From Bacteroidales bacterium (GTDB lineage Bacteria > Bacteroidota > Bacteroidia > Bacteroidales > WCHB1-69): 64,000 nt of DNA. The stretch is taken from NCBI GenBank assembly GCA_024400635.1, contig JAKSMI010000002.1:308305-372304 (forward strand). The letters are read 5' to 3'. This document shows positions 8,710 through 16,788 of the stretch, piece after piece (the first letter of the stretch is position 1; every line of letters starts with the position of its first letter). The position numbers and the translations under genes are program-made. Under the pieces are notes generated by a model. It was not told the origin of the DNA. It did no database searches and worked only from the letters and a program-made list of their open reading frames with translations.

Positions 8710-8937
8710 ATGAAAAAAGCGCTTTTAGTTATTGGAATGGTAGTTTTGGTATGCTTGAGCTTGGTATCTTGCAAAAAAGAATGCTATTGCGATTCATATC
8801 GTATTGAAACCGGAAATGTGATTAACAACATCGACGTAGGTCCTGCTACAAAGAAGGAATGTGCCGACTTGAGTGTTGTTAAAGAAGTTCAAATTTACAC
8901 TGGCACTTTCCACGATTCACTCGTTTGCCACCAATAA
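8710..8937 (+). CDS. Small cysteine-rich lipoprotein, paralogue 1
   Basis: 75 residues. The signal ends LSLVSC with the lipid-carrying Cys at residue 21, then KKECYCD. Four more cysteines follow in the mature part: a Cys-x-Cys pair just after the lipid site, one in KKECADL, and one three residues from the end (VCHQ). The same spacing plan occurs in the next two genes, so these are tandem paralogues, though only cysteines and charged neighbours are clearly shared. No known family is recognised. Likely a membrane-anchored protein facing the periplasm or surface, with possible disulfides or metal binding (inference). Confidence 0.75.
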   Translation: MKKALLVIGMVVLVCLSLVSCKKECYCDSYRIETGNVINNIDVGPATKKECADLSVVKEVQIYTGTFHDSLVCHQ

Positions 8938-8950
8938 ACCATTTATTAAA

Positions 8951-9172
8951 ATGAAAAAAGTTCTTACCCTCATTGGCATTTGTGTTGCCGTGGTTTTTTG
9001 TGTGTCTTCGTGCAATAAAAAATGTATTTGTACCACACAAATGCCTGGTTTTGAAGATGATATAGTTGTCTACGAAAAACCTTCAATAAAGAAGGCTTGC
9101 AAAGTTTACCAAGATAATCAAAACAAGTTGGTTGAGCCAGCTGGCGGTAAAGTGGCTTGCGTTTTTGAATAA
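8951..9172 (+). CDS. Small cysteine-rich lipoprotein, paralogue 2
   Basis: 73 residues from ATG 8951, 13 nt after paralogue 1. The signal ends VSSC, then NKKCICT gives the same Cys-x-Cys directly after the lipidated Cys. Further cysteines occur in KKACKVY and near the end (VACVFE). The upstream extension of the frame overlaps paralogue 1 and has no signal peptide at its start, so ATG 8951 is preferred. Function unknown. Confidence 0.75.
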   Translation: MKKVLTLIGICVAVVFCVSSCNKKCICTTQMPGFEDDIVVYEKPSIKKACKVYQDNQNKLVEPAGGKVACVFE

Positions 9173-9197
9173 TCGTCAGAAATTTAAATTTAAAAGT

Positions 9198-9407
9198 ATG
9201 AAAAAATTACTTTTATTGTTGGTAGTAGCTACTGTTGCAGTAGTGTTTTCATCTTGTACTAAAAAGTGCAGCTGTACTTTGATGAAAAATGGTAATGCTG
9301 TTGAAAATGCCACTTCTTTCGAGCGCGAATTGGACAGCCCTTACGATCAATGCGCCGCTATGGGCAATTTCGACGAAGACAGTCAAACTGGCATTCAGTG
9401 CAAATAA
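9198..9407 (+). CDS. Small cysteine-rich lipoprotein, paralogue 3
   Basis: 69 residues from ATG 9198, 25 nt after paralogue 2. The signal ends VFSSC, then TKKCSCT repeats the Cys-x-Cys pattern. Later cysteines occur in YDQCAAM and IQCK at the C-terminus. The three genes share one promoter (8659-8688) and end 9 nt before the convergent polA stop. Function unknown; the family could be a lineage-specific expansion. Confidence 0.75.
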   Translation: MKKLLLLLVVATVAVVFSSCTKKCSCTLMKNGNAVENATSFERELDSPYDQCAAMGNFDEDSQTGIQCK

Positions 9408-9416
9408 GTAATTCTA

Positions 9417-12110
9417 TTAGTGAGCTTCAAACCAGCTCTTTCCTTCATTGATTTCCACATCCAAAGGAACGTCTATCTGTAAGGCTTCGCCCATCAGTCT
9501 TCGTACCATTTCTTTTATTTCAGGTACAGCAGATTTTTCGACCTCGAATACCAATTCATCGTGTACTTGCAGCACCATGCGGCATGACAAATGCTTCTGT
9601 TTTATTTCGTTGGCGATGCGTACCATCGCGATTTTGATGAGGTCGGCGGCGGTGCCTTGTACTGGCGCATTGATGGCATTCCGTTCCGCCGCCTTCCGCA
9701 AAATGGCATTCGCAGAGTTAATGTCCTTGATGTAACGTCTACGCCCCAACAAAGTTTCAACATAGCCATTTTTACGTGCAAATTCCATCGTGTCAAGCAG
9801 ATACTGACTGATTTTAGGGAAACTCCCAAAGTAGCTTTCGATGAGTTCGCGGGCTTCCTTCTGCGGAATGTGCAAGCGTTCGGCCAAGCCGAAAGCTGAC
9901 ATGCCATACAAAATTCCAAAGTTCACGGTTTTGGCATTCCTGCGCATCGTGCTCGTCACTTCGCTTTCGTCAACGTGATAAATGTGTGCCGCCATCGCCG
10001 AGTGAATGTCTTTGTGCTGTCGGAAGGTTTCCATCATCCGCTCATCACGACACATGCATGCCACCAGTCGAAGTTCAATTTGCGAGTAATCTGCAGCCAT
10101 AATGACGTGGTTGTCGTCGGGGGCGACAAAGGCCTTGCGGATATCACGGCCACGCTCCGTGCGAATTGGAATGTTCTGCAAGTTGGGATTGACAGAACTT
10201 AAACGCCCGGTTGATGTAACTGTCTGCGTATATGTTGTATGTATGCGACCAGTCTTGGGATTGATCAGTTGAGGCAACGCATCAATATAGGTGGATTTCA
10301 GTTTTGAAAGCTGGCGCCATTCCAGAATTAGCGGCACAATGGGATGCTTGTTGACGAGTTTGTTGAGAACTTCCTCTCCCGTCTGATACTGCTTGGTTTT
10401 AGTCAGTTTGGCATTTTCGATGATGCGCAGTTTTTCAAACAGCACTTCGCCCATTTGTTTCGGCGATCCGATGTTGAAGTTTACTCCCGCCAAGGCGTAA
10501 ATGTGTTCTTCCAGACTGGCAATGTCACTGGCCAAAGTCTGAGAATTCTGTTGCAGAACTTCAGTTTCCAGTTTCACGCCCGTGTATTCCATATCCGCTA
10601 AAACTTGCTCCAGCGGCATTTCAATATCAGTGAATAATTTGGTTAATTTGTTGTCATTCAGCTCTTTGTAAAAAATAGGATACAACAGGGCATACATTTC
10701 CACCCGTTCACAAACACGCTGGATATTATCGGCAGTATCAGCCAGTAATTCATAATTCAGATAGCTTTCACAAAGAATTTCCAGTTTGTGTTGATTTTCG
10801 GGTTGAATTAGATAATGGGCAATTTGCAAATCGATGAATTCTACAGTGGGATTCAGTTTCAATCCGTAGAAAAACTTGAAAGTAGGTTTCATCGCGTAGG
10901 AAACAATGTCGTTTTTTTGCTCAAAAATGAATTTTAACAAGGTCCTGAAACGGTTGGCATCTTCCAGCAGATGATAATAAATAGTGGACCGATCAGTGGC
11001 AAAAGCAAAGCCTGCGATTTTATCATTCATCAAAATCCAGTCGAAGAAAATGGTAGCGTGACTATCTATTTTTATATCTTCTATAGAATTGATTTTTAAA
11101 TGATTATGTTGAAATGAAGCGAAATTTTCGCGAATTATTTGCGCTGTAGTTTCTTCTTGATCCTTTGTTGTTGGGGAAGCAAAAAGGTCAATTTGATTTT
11201 CGTCGGTGGAAGTGGCTTTGGAAGTGGGAAGAGAAAGGTCGTTGAAGACACGTCGTTGTAGAGTGCGGAATTCGAGTTCATCGAAGATGGCTTTCAGTTT
11301 TTTGGGATCGGGCCCATTGTATTTCATTTGTTCGAAATCACACATTACAGGAACATCCAAAATAATGGTAGCCAACATTTTAGACATCAGTGCCTGTTCT
11401 TGGTTTTCAACGAGAGCTTCTTTCAATTTGACATTGCCCACTTGGTCGATGTTGGCGTAGATATTTTCGATGGAACCAAACTGAGCGATGAGTTTTTTAG
11501 CCTTAACTTCTCCCACGCCGGGAACACCGGGGATATTGTCGGCACTATCTCCCCAAAGTCCCAGAATGTCAATCAATTGTTCTGGCTTTTGGATGCCATA
11601 TTTTTCGCAGATGGCGGCAGTGTCGACCACTTGTGCCGGCTGCCCGAATTTGGCGGGCTTATACATGAAGATGTTGTCGGAAAGCAGCTGGCCGTAGTCC
11701 TTGTCGGAGGTCATCATATAGACTTGGAAGCCTTCGATTTCGGCTTTTTTGGCGAGGGTGCCGATAACGTCGTCGGCTTCGTAGCCGTCCATCATCACCA
11801 TTTGAATATTGAAGGCATCGATGATGCGTTTGATATAAGGGATGGAATTGATGATGTCATCGGGGGTGGCTTCACGGTTGGCCTTGTAAGCGGCGAAGTC
11901 GGCGTGGCGCAGGGTAGGGGCGCCAGTATCGAAAGCCACTGCAATGTGGGTAGGCTTTTCCTGTTGCAGAACTTCATACAAAGTGTTGGTAAAGCCCAAA
12001 GTCGCTGAGGTATTAACGCCTTTAGACGTAATTCTCGGTGATTTAACCATTGCGTAGTAAGCCCGATAAATCAGGGCCATGGCATCCAGAAGGAACAGCT
12101 TTTTCTGCAT
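9417..12110 (-). CDS. polA: DNA polymerase I
   Basis: 897 residues from ATG at 12110; a longer frame starts at TTG 12134 inside the promoter region. Order: N-terminal 5'-3' exonuclease (about 1-290, with KANREATPD and DSADNIPGVPGVGEVKAKKL helix-hairpin-helix), a central 3'-5' exonuclease-like fold (about 310-490), and family A polymerase. Polymerase motif A is DYSQIELR at 674-681, motif B is RRNAKTVNFGILYG from about 723, and motif C is QVHDELVFEV with H850-D851. The central domain lacks the acidic Asp-x-Glu of exonuclease motif I (it reads FFDWILMND) and the Asn/Asp of motif II, so proofreading is probably lost. It acts in Okazaki-fragment maturation and repair. Confidence 0.97.
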   Translation of the reverse strand: MQKKLFLLDAMALIYRAYYAMVKSPRITSKGVNTSATLGFTNTLYEVLQQEKPTHIAVAFDTGAPTLRHADFAAYKANREATPDDIINSIPYIKRIIDAFNIQMVMMDGYEADDVIGTLAKKAEIEGFQVYMMTSDKDYGQLLSDNIFMYKPAKFGQPAQVVDTAAICEKYGIQKPEQLIDILGLWGDSADNIPGVPGVGEVKAKKLIAQFGSIENIYANIDQVGNVKLKEALVENQEQALMSKMLATIILDVPVMCDFEQMKYNGPDPKKLKAIFDELEFRTLQRRVFNDLSLPTSKATSTDENQIDLFASPTTKDQEETTAQIIRENFASFQHNHLKINSIEDIKIDSHATIFFDWILMNDKIAGFAFATDRSTIYYHLLEDANRFRTLLKFIFEQKNDIVSYAMKPTFKFFYGLKLNPTVEFIDLQIAHYLIQPENQHKLEILCESYLNYELLADTADNIQRVCERVEMYALLYPIFYKELNDNKLTKLFTDIEMPLEQVLADMEYTGVKLETEVLQQNSQTLASDIASLEEHIYALAGVNFNIGSPKQMGEVLFEKLRIIENAKLTKTKQYQTGEEVLNKLVNKHPIVPLILEWRQLSKLKSTYIDALPQLINPKTGRIHTTYTQTVTSTGRLSSVNPNLQNIPIRTERGRDIRKAFVAPDDNHVIMAADYSQIELRLVACMCRDERMMETFRQHKDIHSAMAAHIYHVDESEVTSTMRRNAKTVNFGILYGMSAFGLAERLHIPQKEARELIESYFGSFPKISQYLLDTMEFARKNGYVETLLGRRRYIKDINSANAILRKAAERNAINAPVQGTAADLIKIAMVRIANEIKQKHLSCRMVLQVHDELVFEVEKSAVPEIKEMVRRLMGEALQIDVPLDVEINEGKSWFEAH

Positions 12111-12131
12111 CTTAATAAGAATTTGAAGATG

Positions 12132-12139
12132 CAAATTTA
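12132..12139 (-). promoter_or_regulatory. -7 element of polA
   Basis: On the minus strand this reads TAAATTTG, a match to TAnnTTTG, 21 nt before the polA ATG. It supports the start at 12110. Confidence 0.65.
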
Positions 12140-12244
12140 CGGATTTTTTTGGTAACTAAATAATGTTTCCGTTCATTATGTTTTGCTTGAAAGTCGGGTT
12201 TTGAATAAAAGTCTCTGGTTGGGAAGAGTACCAGAAATTCAAAA

Positions 12245-12355
12245 TACGCTACAGCAAAGAACGTGAATGCGAGCGAGTAATCGTGAGCATCTCTTATTGG
12301 TAGCGTAGGTAGTCGAGAGCCTCAGAAACAGTAAGGGGGGGCTCACGATTTTTTT
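12245..12355 (+). ncRNA. Candidate structured RNA with interleaved inverted repeats
   Basis: Within the 417-base gene-free stretch 12111-12527 two perfect inverted repeats interlock. TACGCTAC (12245-12252) pairs with 12300-12307, and AATCGTGAGC (12279-12288) pairs with 12341-12350, giving a pseudoknot topology. The second 3' arm ends in a run of seven T residues (12349-12355), like an intrinsic terminator. A third possible stem, gagcctc (12317-12323) with 12338-12344, competes with it. No ORF with clear coding character covers this part. It could be a small RNA, a leader switch or a remnant of a mobile element. Confidence 0.4.
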
Positions 12356-12480
12356 GTAAAATAACGCATTCTAAATTCTTGTTTCATGTAAAATAATGCA
12401 TTTTAAAATCATGTTTTTTGTAAAATAGTGCATTCTAGAATCTTATTTTTTGTAAAATAACGCATTCTGTGAAAATTTTA
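12355..12480 (+). repeat. Four-unit 32-bp tandem repeat upstream of the AAA ATPase gene
   Basis: Four imperfect units begin at 12355, 12387, 12419 and 12451, with an exact 32-bp period; the last unit fades after about 18 bp. The most conserved part is TGTAAAATA(A/G)(C/T)GCATT(C/T)T, followed by a T-rich tail. The 32-bp spacing is close to three helical turns, so all units face the same side of the DNA. The array ends just before the ATPase promoter, as expected for an operator array, though this role is inferred. Confidence 0.85.
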
Positions 12481-12483
12481 TAT

Positions 12484-12491
12484 TATCTTTG
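12484..12491 (+). promoter_or_regulatory. -7 element of the AAA ATPase gene
   Basis: Perfect TATCTTTG, 36 nt before ATG 12528. The -33 position falls inside the last tandem repeat unit and shows no good TTTG, which would suit activator- or repressor-dependent control. Confidence 0.65.
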
Positions 12492-12527
12492 CACCCGATT
12501 TTTAGAATCTTTAATAAGCAAAGTGTA

Positions 12528-13799
12528 ATGGATAAAAGGATATTAGAATCAGTATTTGTTGAACAAAAAGAGGAACTTGACACCCGCAAAAATGAAAAAC
12601 TTTGTGTGCGTGAGGAAGAGTCCCTAATTGAACTGACAAGCCCGCAGGCTCAAGTTGTAATCGGTGTTCGAAGAAGCGGAAAGTCAACGCTTTGTTTTCA
12701 AGCGCTCGAAAATGCAGGCGCGAATTATGCTTATGCCGATTTTGATGATGAACGCTTGTCCACTATTACAGCTGCTGAACTAAATGATGTGCTTGAAGTC
12801 TTGTATAAAATTTATGGGGATTTTAATTGTCTTTTTCTTGATGAAATTCAGAATGTCAAAGGTTGGCATCTTTTTGTGAATCGTTTGCTTCGTCAGAAAA
12901 TGCATGTAGTCCTCACAGGCTCAAATGCTAATTTGCTTAGTGGTGAATTAGCTACTCATTTATCAGGTCGTGCTAAAGAAATTCATCTTTATCCCTTGAC
13001 TTTTGCAGAGTACTGTTTGATGAAAGATGTTGACACACAATCTAATACAACGAAATCGAAAGCCGCTCGACGGGCCGCCTTTGACAACTATATGAAACAA
13101 GGTGGATTCCCTGAGCTTCTTTCTATTTTAGATGCGCGTACTTATGTTATTGATTTAGTGAACAATATCCTTAAACGTGATATTGAACAGCGTTATAAAA
13201 TATCCTATAAATCGGCTTTTGAACAGATGGCTCACCATTTGCTTAATGTTACTCCTACACTCAGCAATGCAGCCGATTTGGCCAAAATATTTCATTTCAA
13301 GTCAGAACATACTGCTAAAAATTATCTGGAATACCTGAAACAGGCTTTTCTTCTTGTTGGCGTGAAAAAATATGCACATAAAAGCAGAACGCGAATGACA
13401 CAAGAAAAGCTTTATGCCGTTGATGTGGCAATGATGAATCAGCGTGCTGATGCGTTTGCAGGTGAGAACCTAGGGTGGAGGTTGGAAAATGTGGTGCTGC
13501 TTCATCTTTTACGAAAATGCAAAGTCAATGGTTGGGATATTTATTATATGAAAGAGCGTTCCGGCGAATGCGACTTTTTAATATGTGAAGGACAAAATGT
13601 ATTGCAAGCTATCCAGGTCTCTTATGATATTAGCCAAGCAAAAACTCGCAAACGTGAAATCAATGGTCTGCTATTGGCTTCTCAACTTACTCAATGCACC
13701 AATCTTTTACTTCTAACAGATTATGAGTATGGAGAAGTAGATCTTAATAACCATCATATTTCTATTCGTCCAGTTTATGATTGGGCTTGCGAACAATAA
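12528..13799 (+). CDS. AAA family ATPase with DUF4143 C-terminal domain
   Basis: 423 residues from ATG 12528. The N-terminal AAA_14 ATPase has Walker A GVRRSGKST, Walker B CLFLDEIQNV, and a sensor segment VLTGSNANLL followed by LSGRAKEIHLYPLTF. The C-terminal DUF4143 part includes the ENVVLLHLLRKC helix and the GECDFLI strand, where an acidic residue sits as in nuclease-like folds of this group. Such ATPases are abundant, often multicopy and horizontally spread in Bacteroidales; their cellular role is not established. It stands alone behind a tandem-repeat array and its own promoter. Its stop is 50 nt before the MurD-like start. Confidence 0.88.
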   Translation: MDKRILESVFVEQKEELDTRKNEKLCVREEESLIELTSPQAQVVIGVRRSGKSTLCFQALENAGANYAYADFDDERLSTITAAELNDVLEVLYKIYGDFNCLFLDEIQNVKGWHLFVNRLLRQKMHVVLTGSNANLLSGELATHLSGRAKEIHLYPLTFAEYCLMKDVDTQSNTTKSKAARRAAFDNYMKQGGFPELLSILDARTYVIDLVNNILKRDIEQRYKISYKSAFEQMAHHLLNVTPTLSNAADLAKIFHFKSEHTAKNYLEYLKQAFLLVGVKKYAHKSRTRMTQEKLYAVDVAMMNQRADAFAGENLGWRLENVVLLHLLRKCKVNGWDIYYMKERSGECDFLICEGQNVLQAIQVSYDISQAKTRKREINGLLLASQLTQCTNLLLLTDYEYGEVDLNNHHISIRPVYDWACEQ

Positions 13800-13821
13800 A
13801 TGTATGTTTCAAAAAAATCTG

Positions 13822-13829
13822 TAATTTTG
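13822..13829 (+). promoter_or_regulatory. -7 element of the MurD-family gene
   Basis: TAATTTTG matches TAnnTTTG and lies 20 nt before ATG 13850, supporting that start over the longer frame that overlaps the ATPase gene. Confidence 0.6.
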
Positions 13830-13849
13830 CATTTTTATTAATTACGGAT

Positions 13850-15226
13850 ATGGTTGATGTCATTTTAAATAAAATCAAAGGTAAGAAAATCGTCATCCTG
13901 GGCTTTGGAAGGGAAGGCGTCTCCTCCTATCGCTTCATTAGAAAGCATTTCCCCAATATGGACCTCGTTGCCGCAGACCGCAGCGAAATCCTCGATACTA
14001 CCGTTTTTGCTTCCGATAAACATCTGCACTTCGTCCTCGGTGAAAATTATGACCAAAATCTTAACGATTTTGACCTCGTTTTCAAAACCCCAGGCGTCAA
14101 TCTCAACGACATCAACTATTTCATCCGTCCCGAAAAAATCACTTCCCAAACCGAACTTTTCCTGGAAGCTTTTGGTAATCAAACTATTGGCGTTACAGGA
14201 ACTAAGGGCAAAAGTACTACATCTTCGCTGATTTATCATCTTTTGTCCAATGGGCGTGGCAATGCCTTTCTCGCTGGCAACATCGGCATTCCGTTTTTCA
14301 ACATCATCGAAGATTTGAATAAGGATTCTGTCGTCGTCGCGGAATTGTCGGCACATCAGTTGGAATATACCGAGACCTCTCCTCACGTGGCCATCCTGCT
14401 GAACATGTATCAGGAACATCTTGACCATTTTCAGTCGCTCAGCAATTATCAATTGGCGAAAATGAATATTACCAAATATCAGAAATCTACGGACTTTTTG
14501 ATTTATAATGCTGAAGATGAGCATATTCCCAATTTGATAAAAAGTCATAATTATGTTAGGCAATTCTTTAAATTCGGTACGCCAAAGACTGTTGATACTG
14601 GCTGTTATTGCGATGAGGATACGATTTTGCGTGTCGTGAATGGCGAGGTGAAGTCTGAATACGATTTGCGCTATCGTGACAATCTGCCGGGACGGCATAA
14701 TTACTACAACATTATGGCCGCTATCCTCGCCGTAAAAGTCTATGGCATGTCTGATGAGAATATTTTGAAGCATTTGTCTACCTTTACTGGTTTAGAACAC
14801 CGCATTGAGTTTGTCGGTGTAGTTGACGGCATCAAGTTTTACAACGATAGTATTTCAACAATTCCCGAAGCTGCTATCGCCGCAGTGAAAGCTTTAAGAA
14901 CGGTTGATACCCTCATTTTGGGTGGTTTCGACCGTGGTATCTCTTACGATATTTTAGTAGAATTTTTGACGGAACAACCTGTTCAACATTTGGTTTTTAC
15001 TGGCCCCGCGGGTCACCGAATTAAAAGTGAACTGGAAAGTCGCGGAGCTCTTCCTGCCGACATTTTGGTAAGCGACGATTTCGCCGAAATCGTTGATTAT
15101 TGCTTCGCCATGACATCCAAAGGTCATATTTGTTTGCTCTCACCAGCTGCCGCCAGCTACAACCAATTCCGAAATTTTGAAGAACGCGGCAAAAAATTCA
15201 AATCATTAGTGTTATCGCATAAATAA
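13850..15226 (+). CDS. murD: UDP-N-acetylmuramoyl-L-alanine-glutamate ligase, MurD family (divergent)
   Basis: 458 residues from ATG 13850. An N-terminal Rossmann-like part (KKIVILGFGREG) precedes the ATP-binding loop GTKGKST at 117-123. Then come GNIGIPF, the ELSAHQLE segment, NMYQEHLDHF, LPGRHNYYN, GLEHRIEFV with YNDSISTIPEA, and the C-terminal LLSPAAASYNQFRNFEERG. These are the central and C-terminal Mur ligase domains. MurD adds glutamate to UDP-MurNAc-L-Ala in peptidoglycan synthesis in the cytoplasm. Two motifs differ from textbook MurD (usually ELSSFQLE and an EDHLDR-type segment), and the gene is not in a division/cell-wall cluster. It may be the main MurD of this lineage or a second Mur ligase. 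Confidence 0.85.
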   Translation: MVDVILNKIKGKKIVILGFGREGVSSYRFIRKHFPNMDLVAADRSEILDTTVFASDKHLHFVLGENYDQNLNDFDLVFKTPGVNLNDINYFIRPEKITSQTELFLEAFGNQTIGVTGTKGKSTTSSLIYHLLSNGRGNAFLAGNIGIPFFNIIEDLNKDSVVVAELSAHQLEYTETSPHVAILLNMYQEHLDHFQSLSNYQLAKMNITKYQKSTDFLIYNAEDEHIPNLIKSHNYVRQFFKFGTPKTVDTGCYCDEDTILRVVNGEVKSEYDLRYRDNLPGRHNYYNIMAAILAVKVYGMSDENILKHLSTFTGLEHRIEFVGVVDGIKFYNDSISTIPEAAIAAVKALRTVDTLILGGFDRGISYDILVEFLTEQPVQHLVFTGPAGHRIKSELESRGALPADILVSDDFAEIVDYCFAMTSKGHICLLSPAAASYNQFRNFEERGKKFKSLVLSHK

Positions 15227-15252
15227 TCCAAACTTATTATCAGTATATTATT

Positions 15253-15813
15253 ATGAAAAAATATTTGATTTTACTGCTTGTTCTCTCACTGATGGGCTTA
15301 TCGTCTTGTCAGAGAACCAGTGCTTCCGAAGGTACTGCCGAAAGTGAAGATTTGACTTTTGAAACAGAAGCCGTACAGTCATTTTTGATGGACAATCCTG
15401 CCTATAATCAACATCACGAAGATGCTAAACCGCCTGTCGAAGAAGATCTTTCTGGCAAAGTAATCATTCTCGATGACGAAAGCTTTGTTGAAAAAGTAAC
15501 TGAAATCGATAACGAAAAAGGTTTTCAATACAAAGGTGAAACGCCTTGTATCGTTGATTTTTATGCCGATTGGTGTCGTCCCTGTTCTATGCTACATCCC
15601 ACACTCGTCAGTTTAGCTAAAGAGTATAAGGGCAAATTGATTATTTATAAGGTCAATACCGACAAATGTGCCAATGTGGCAACGGCTTTTCAAATCAGCA
15701 GCATCCCCACCTTGTTGTTTTTCAAAAAGAATTCAGAAAAAATCGGTATCGTCCAAGGAGCCGTTCCCAAAGCCGAATTGAAAAAAGTAATTGACAAGTT
15801 CCTGGAAGAATAG
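15253..15813 (+). CDS. Thioredoxin-domain lipoprotein
   Basis: 186 residues. The lipoprotein signal ends GLSSC (C19). An acidic linker of about 70 residues leads to a thioredoxin fold with active site C108-R-P-C111 in DFYADWCRPCSMLHP and the cis-proline strand SSIPTLLFF. It is likely anchored in a membrane facing the periplasm and acts in thiol-disulfide exchange. The CRPC active site differs from CGPC of classic thioredoxin. It lies 26 nt after the MurD-like gene and 3 nt before the TPR protein gene, so the three probably form one transcript. Confidence 0.88.
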   Translation: MKKYLILLLVLSLMGLSSCQRTSASEGTAESEDLTFETEAVQSFLMDNPAYNQHHEDAKPPVEEDLSGKVIILDDESFVEKVTEIDNEKGFQYKGETPCIVDFYADWCRPCSMLHPTLVSLAKEYKGKLIIYKVNTDKCANVATAFQISSIPTLLFFKKNSEKIGIVQGAVPKAELKKVIDKFLEE

Positions 15814-15816
15814 TTA

Positions 15817-16698
15817 TTGATTATCAATACGTTGAAAAAACAATTTGTAATTCTTGCGTTTTTCCTTTTTATGCTGAGCTGTTTATCAGCACAGTTGCCC
15901 AATGGTTGTAGCGCCGCCGAGGAGCGAATGAATTTCATTGAGCTGCGTCTGAGACAACTGGATAGTCAAAATCCAGAATTGATTACCTTGCATTTTGTTT
16001 TCTTGAAGGATTTTCAAAATGAACTTCAACGAATTGAAAATGAGGGTGATGATTTTTATTTTTATTGTAATAATAAAAGAGAATTGCTGGGAAAGTGTCA
16101 TTTGTTAATTCAATTGGCAGATTCTTTGTATCCGATTTTTGAGCAGCAAGCAAAGCAGGTGGATGGAATGTTTTATCATCGGGCTAAAATGGAATATATT
16201 TTCTTTGATTATGAGCAGGCGGAATATTTTTTAGCTCGAGCACTACAGTATAATCGTCACAATATAGATGCGCTACTTTTGAAGGCCACAATTCTTTTTG
16301 AACGAGACGAATATGCTGATTGTCTGGATGTTATAAAAGATTTATTCAAGCACCAAGAATTGAGTGAAGAGCAGGAAAACGCTGTCTATGACCTTTCATC
16401 ACGCTATTATTATAAACTGTATAATCTGGGCGATTCGTTGGTGAAAGTTGACAAGGGCGCGTATGCCATCGATTTGTTCCAGTTGTTGGAAAGTTTCTGT
16501 CACGATGTGCCTTCAACATACTGCAATGATGATTATTACAAAGGGATTCTTCAGTCGAAAGAAGGTATTTATGAATCATACATCGGCATTGCCAAAGCCG
16601 CTCGCGAGCGTGGTAATTATGCTTTGGAAAAGAAATTCTTGAAATATGCTGAAGAGTACCTCGAGGCGAATGAGGAACTGAAGAAAACCGAGAACTAA
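15817..16698 (+). CDS. Secreted TPR-like protein of unknown function
   Basis: Up to 293 residues. No ATG precedes the signal peptide: TTG 15817 or TTG 15832 (the latter giving LKKQFVILAFF) are the candidate starts. The signal sequence ends SCLSA|Q, a signal peptidase I site with Gln at +1. The middle part (about 110-190) has tetratricopeptide-like helices, for example FYHRAKMEYIFFDYEQAEYFLARAL followed at the usual spacing by HNIDALLLKATILFERDEY. It begins 3 nt after the thioredoxin-like gene. Likely periplasmic, perhaps a protein-protein adaptor; no specific role can be assigned. Confidence 0.75.
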   Translation: MIINTLKKQFVILAFFLFMLSCLSAQLPNGCSAAEERMNFIELRLRQLDSQNPELITLHFVFLKDFQNELQRIENEGDDFYFYCNNKRELLGKCHLLIQLADSLYPIFEQQAKQVDGMFYHRAKMEYIFFDYEQAEYFLARALQYNRHNIDALLLKATILFERDEYADCLDVIKDLFKHQELSEEQENAVYDLSSRYYYKLYNLGDSLVKVDKGAYAIDLFQLLESFCHDVPSTYCNDDYYKGILQSKEGIYESYIGIAKAARERGNYALEKKFLKYAEEYLEANEELKKTEN

Positions 16699-16761
16699 AA
16701 GCGGAGAACTATACCCTTTCTAAACTTTTATGCAATTTTCTCGTCTATGTGAAAAAATGTG

Positions 16762-16769
16762 TATTTTTG
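16762..16769 (+). promoter_or_regulatory. -7 element of the OmpP1/FadL-like gene
   Basis: TATTTTTG matches TAnnTTTG, 19 nt before ATG 16789. Confidence 0.6.
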
Positions 16770-16788
16770 CAATATGAATTAAAATGTT

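Noticed and set aside
11328..12008. Long plus-strand ORF of 226 codons opposite polA
   Set aside because: It is antisense to conserved polA exonuclease sequence and shows no domain; a shadow frame.
12186..12303. Possible short coding remnant before the AAA ATPase gene
   Set aside because: A short open frame exists but has no start context or domain, and the inverted repeats explain the sequence better.
12355..12480. CRISPR array
   Set aside because: The 32-bp units are contiguous imperfect tandem repeats without unique spacers between constant repeats, and no cas gene is near.
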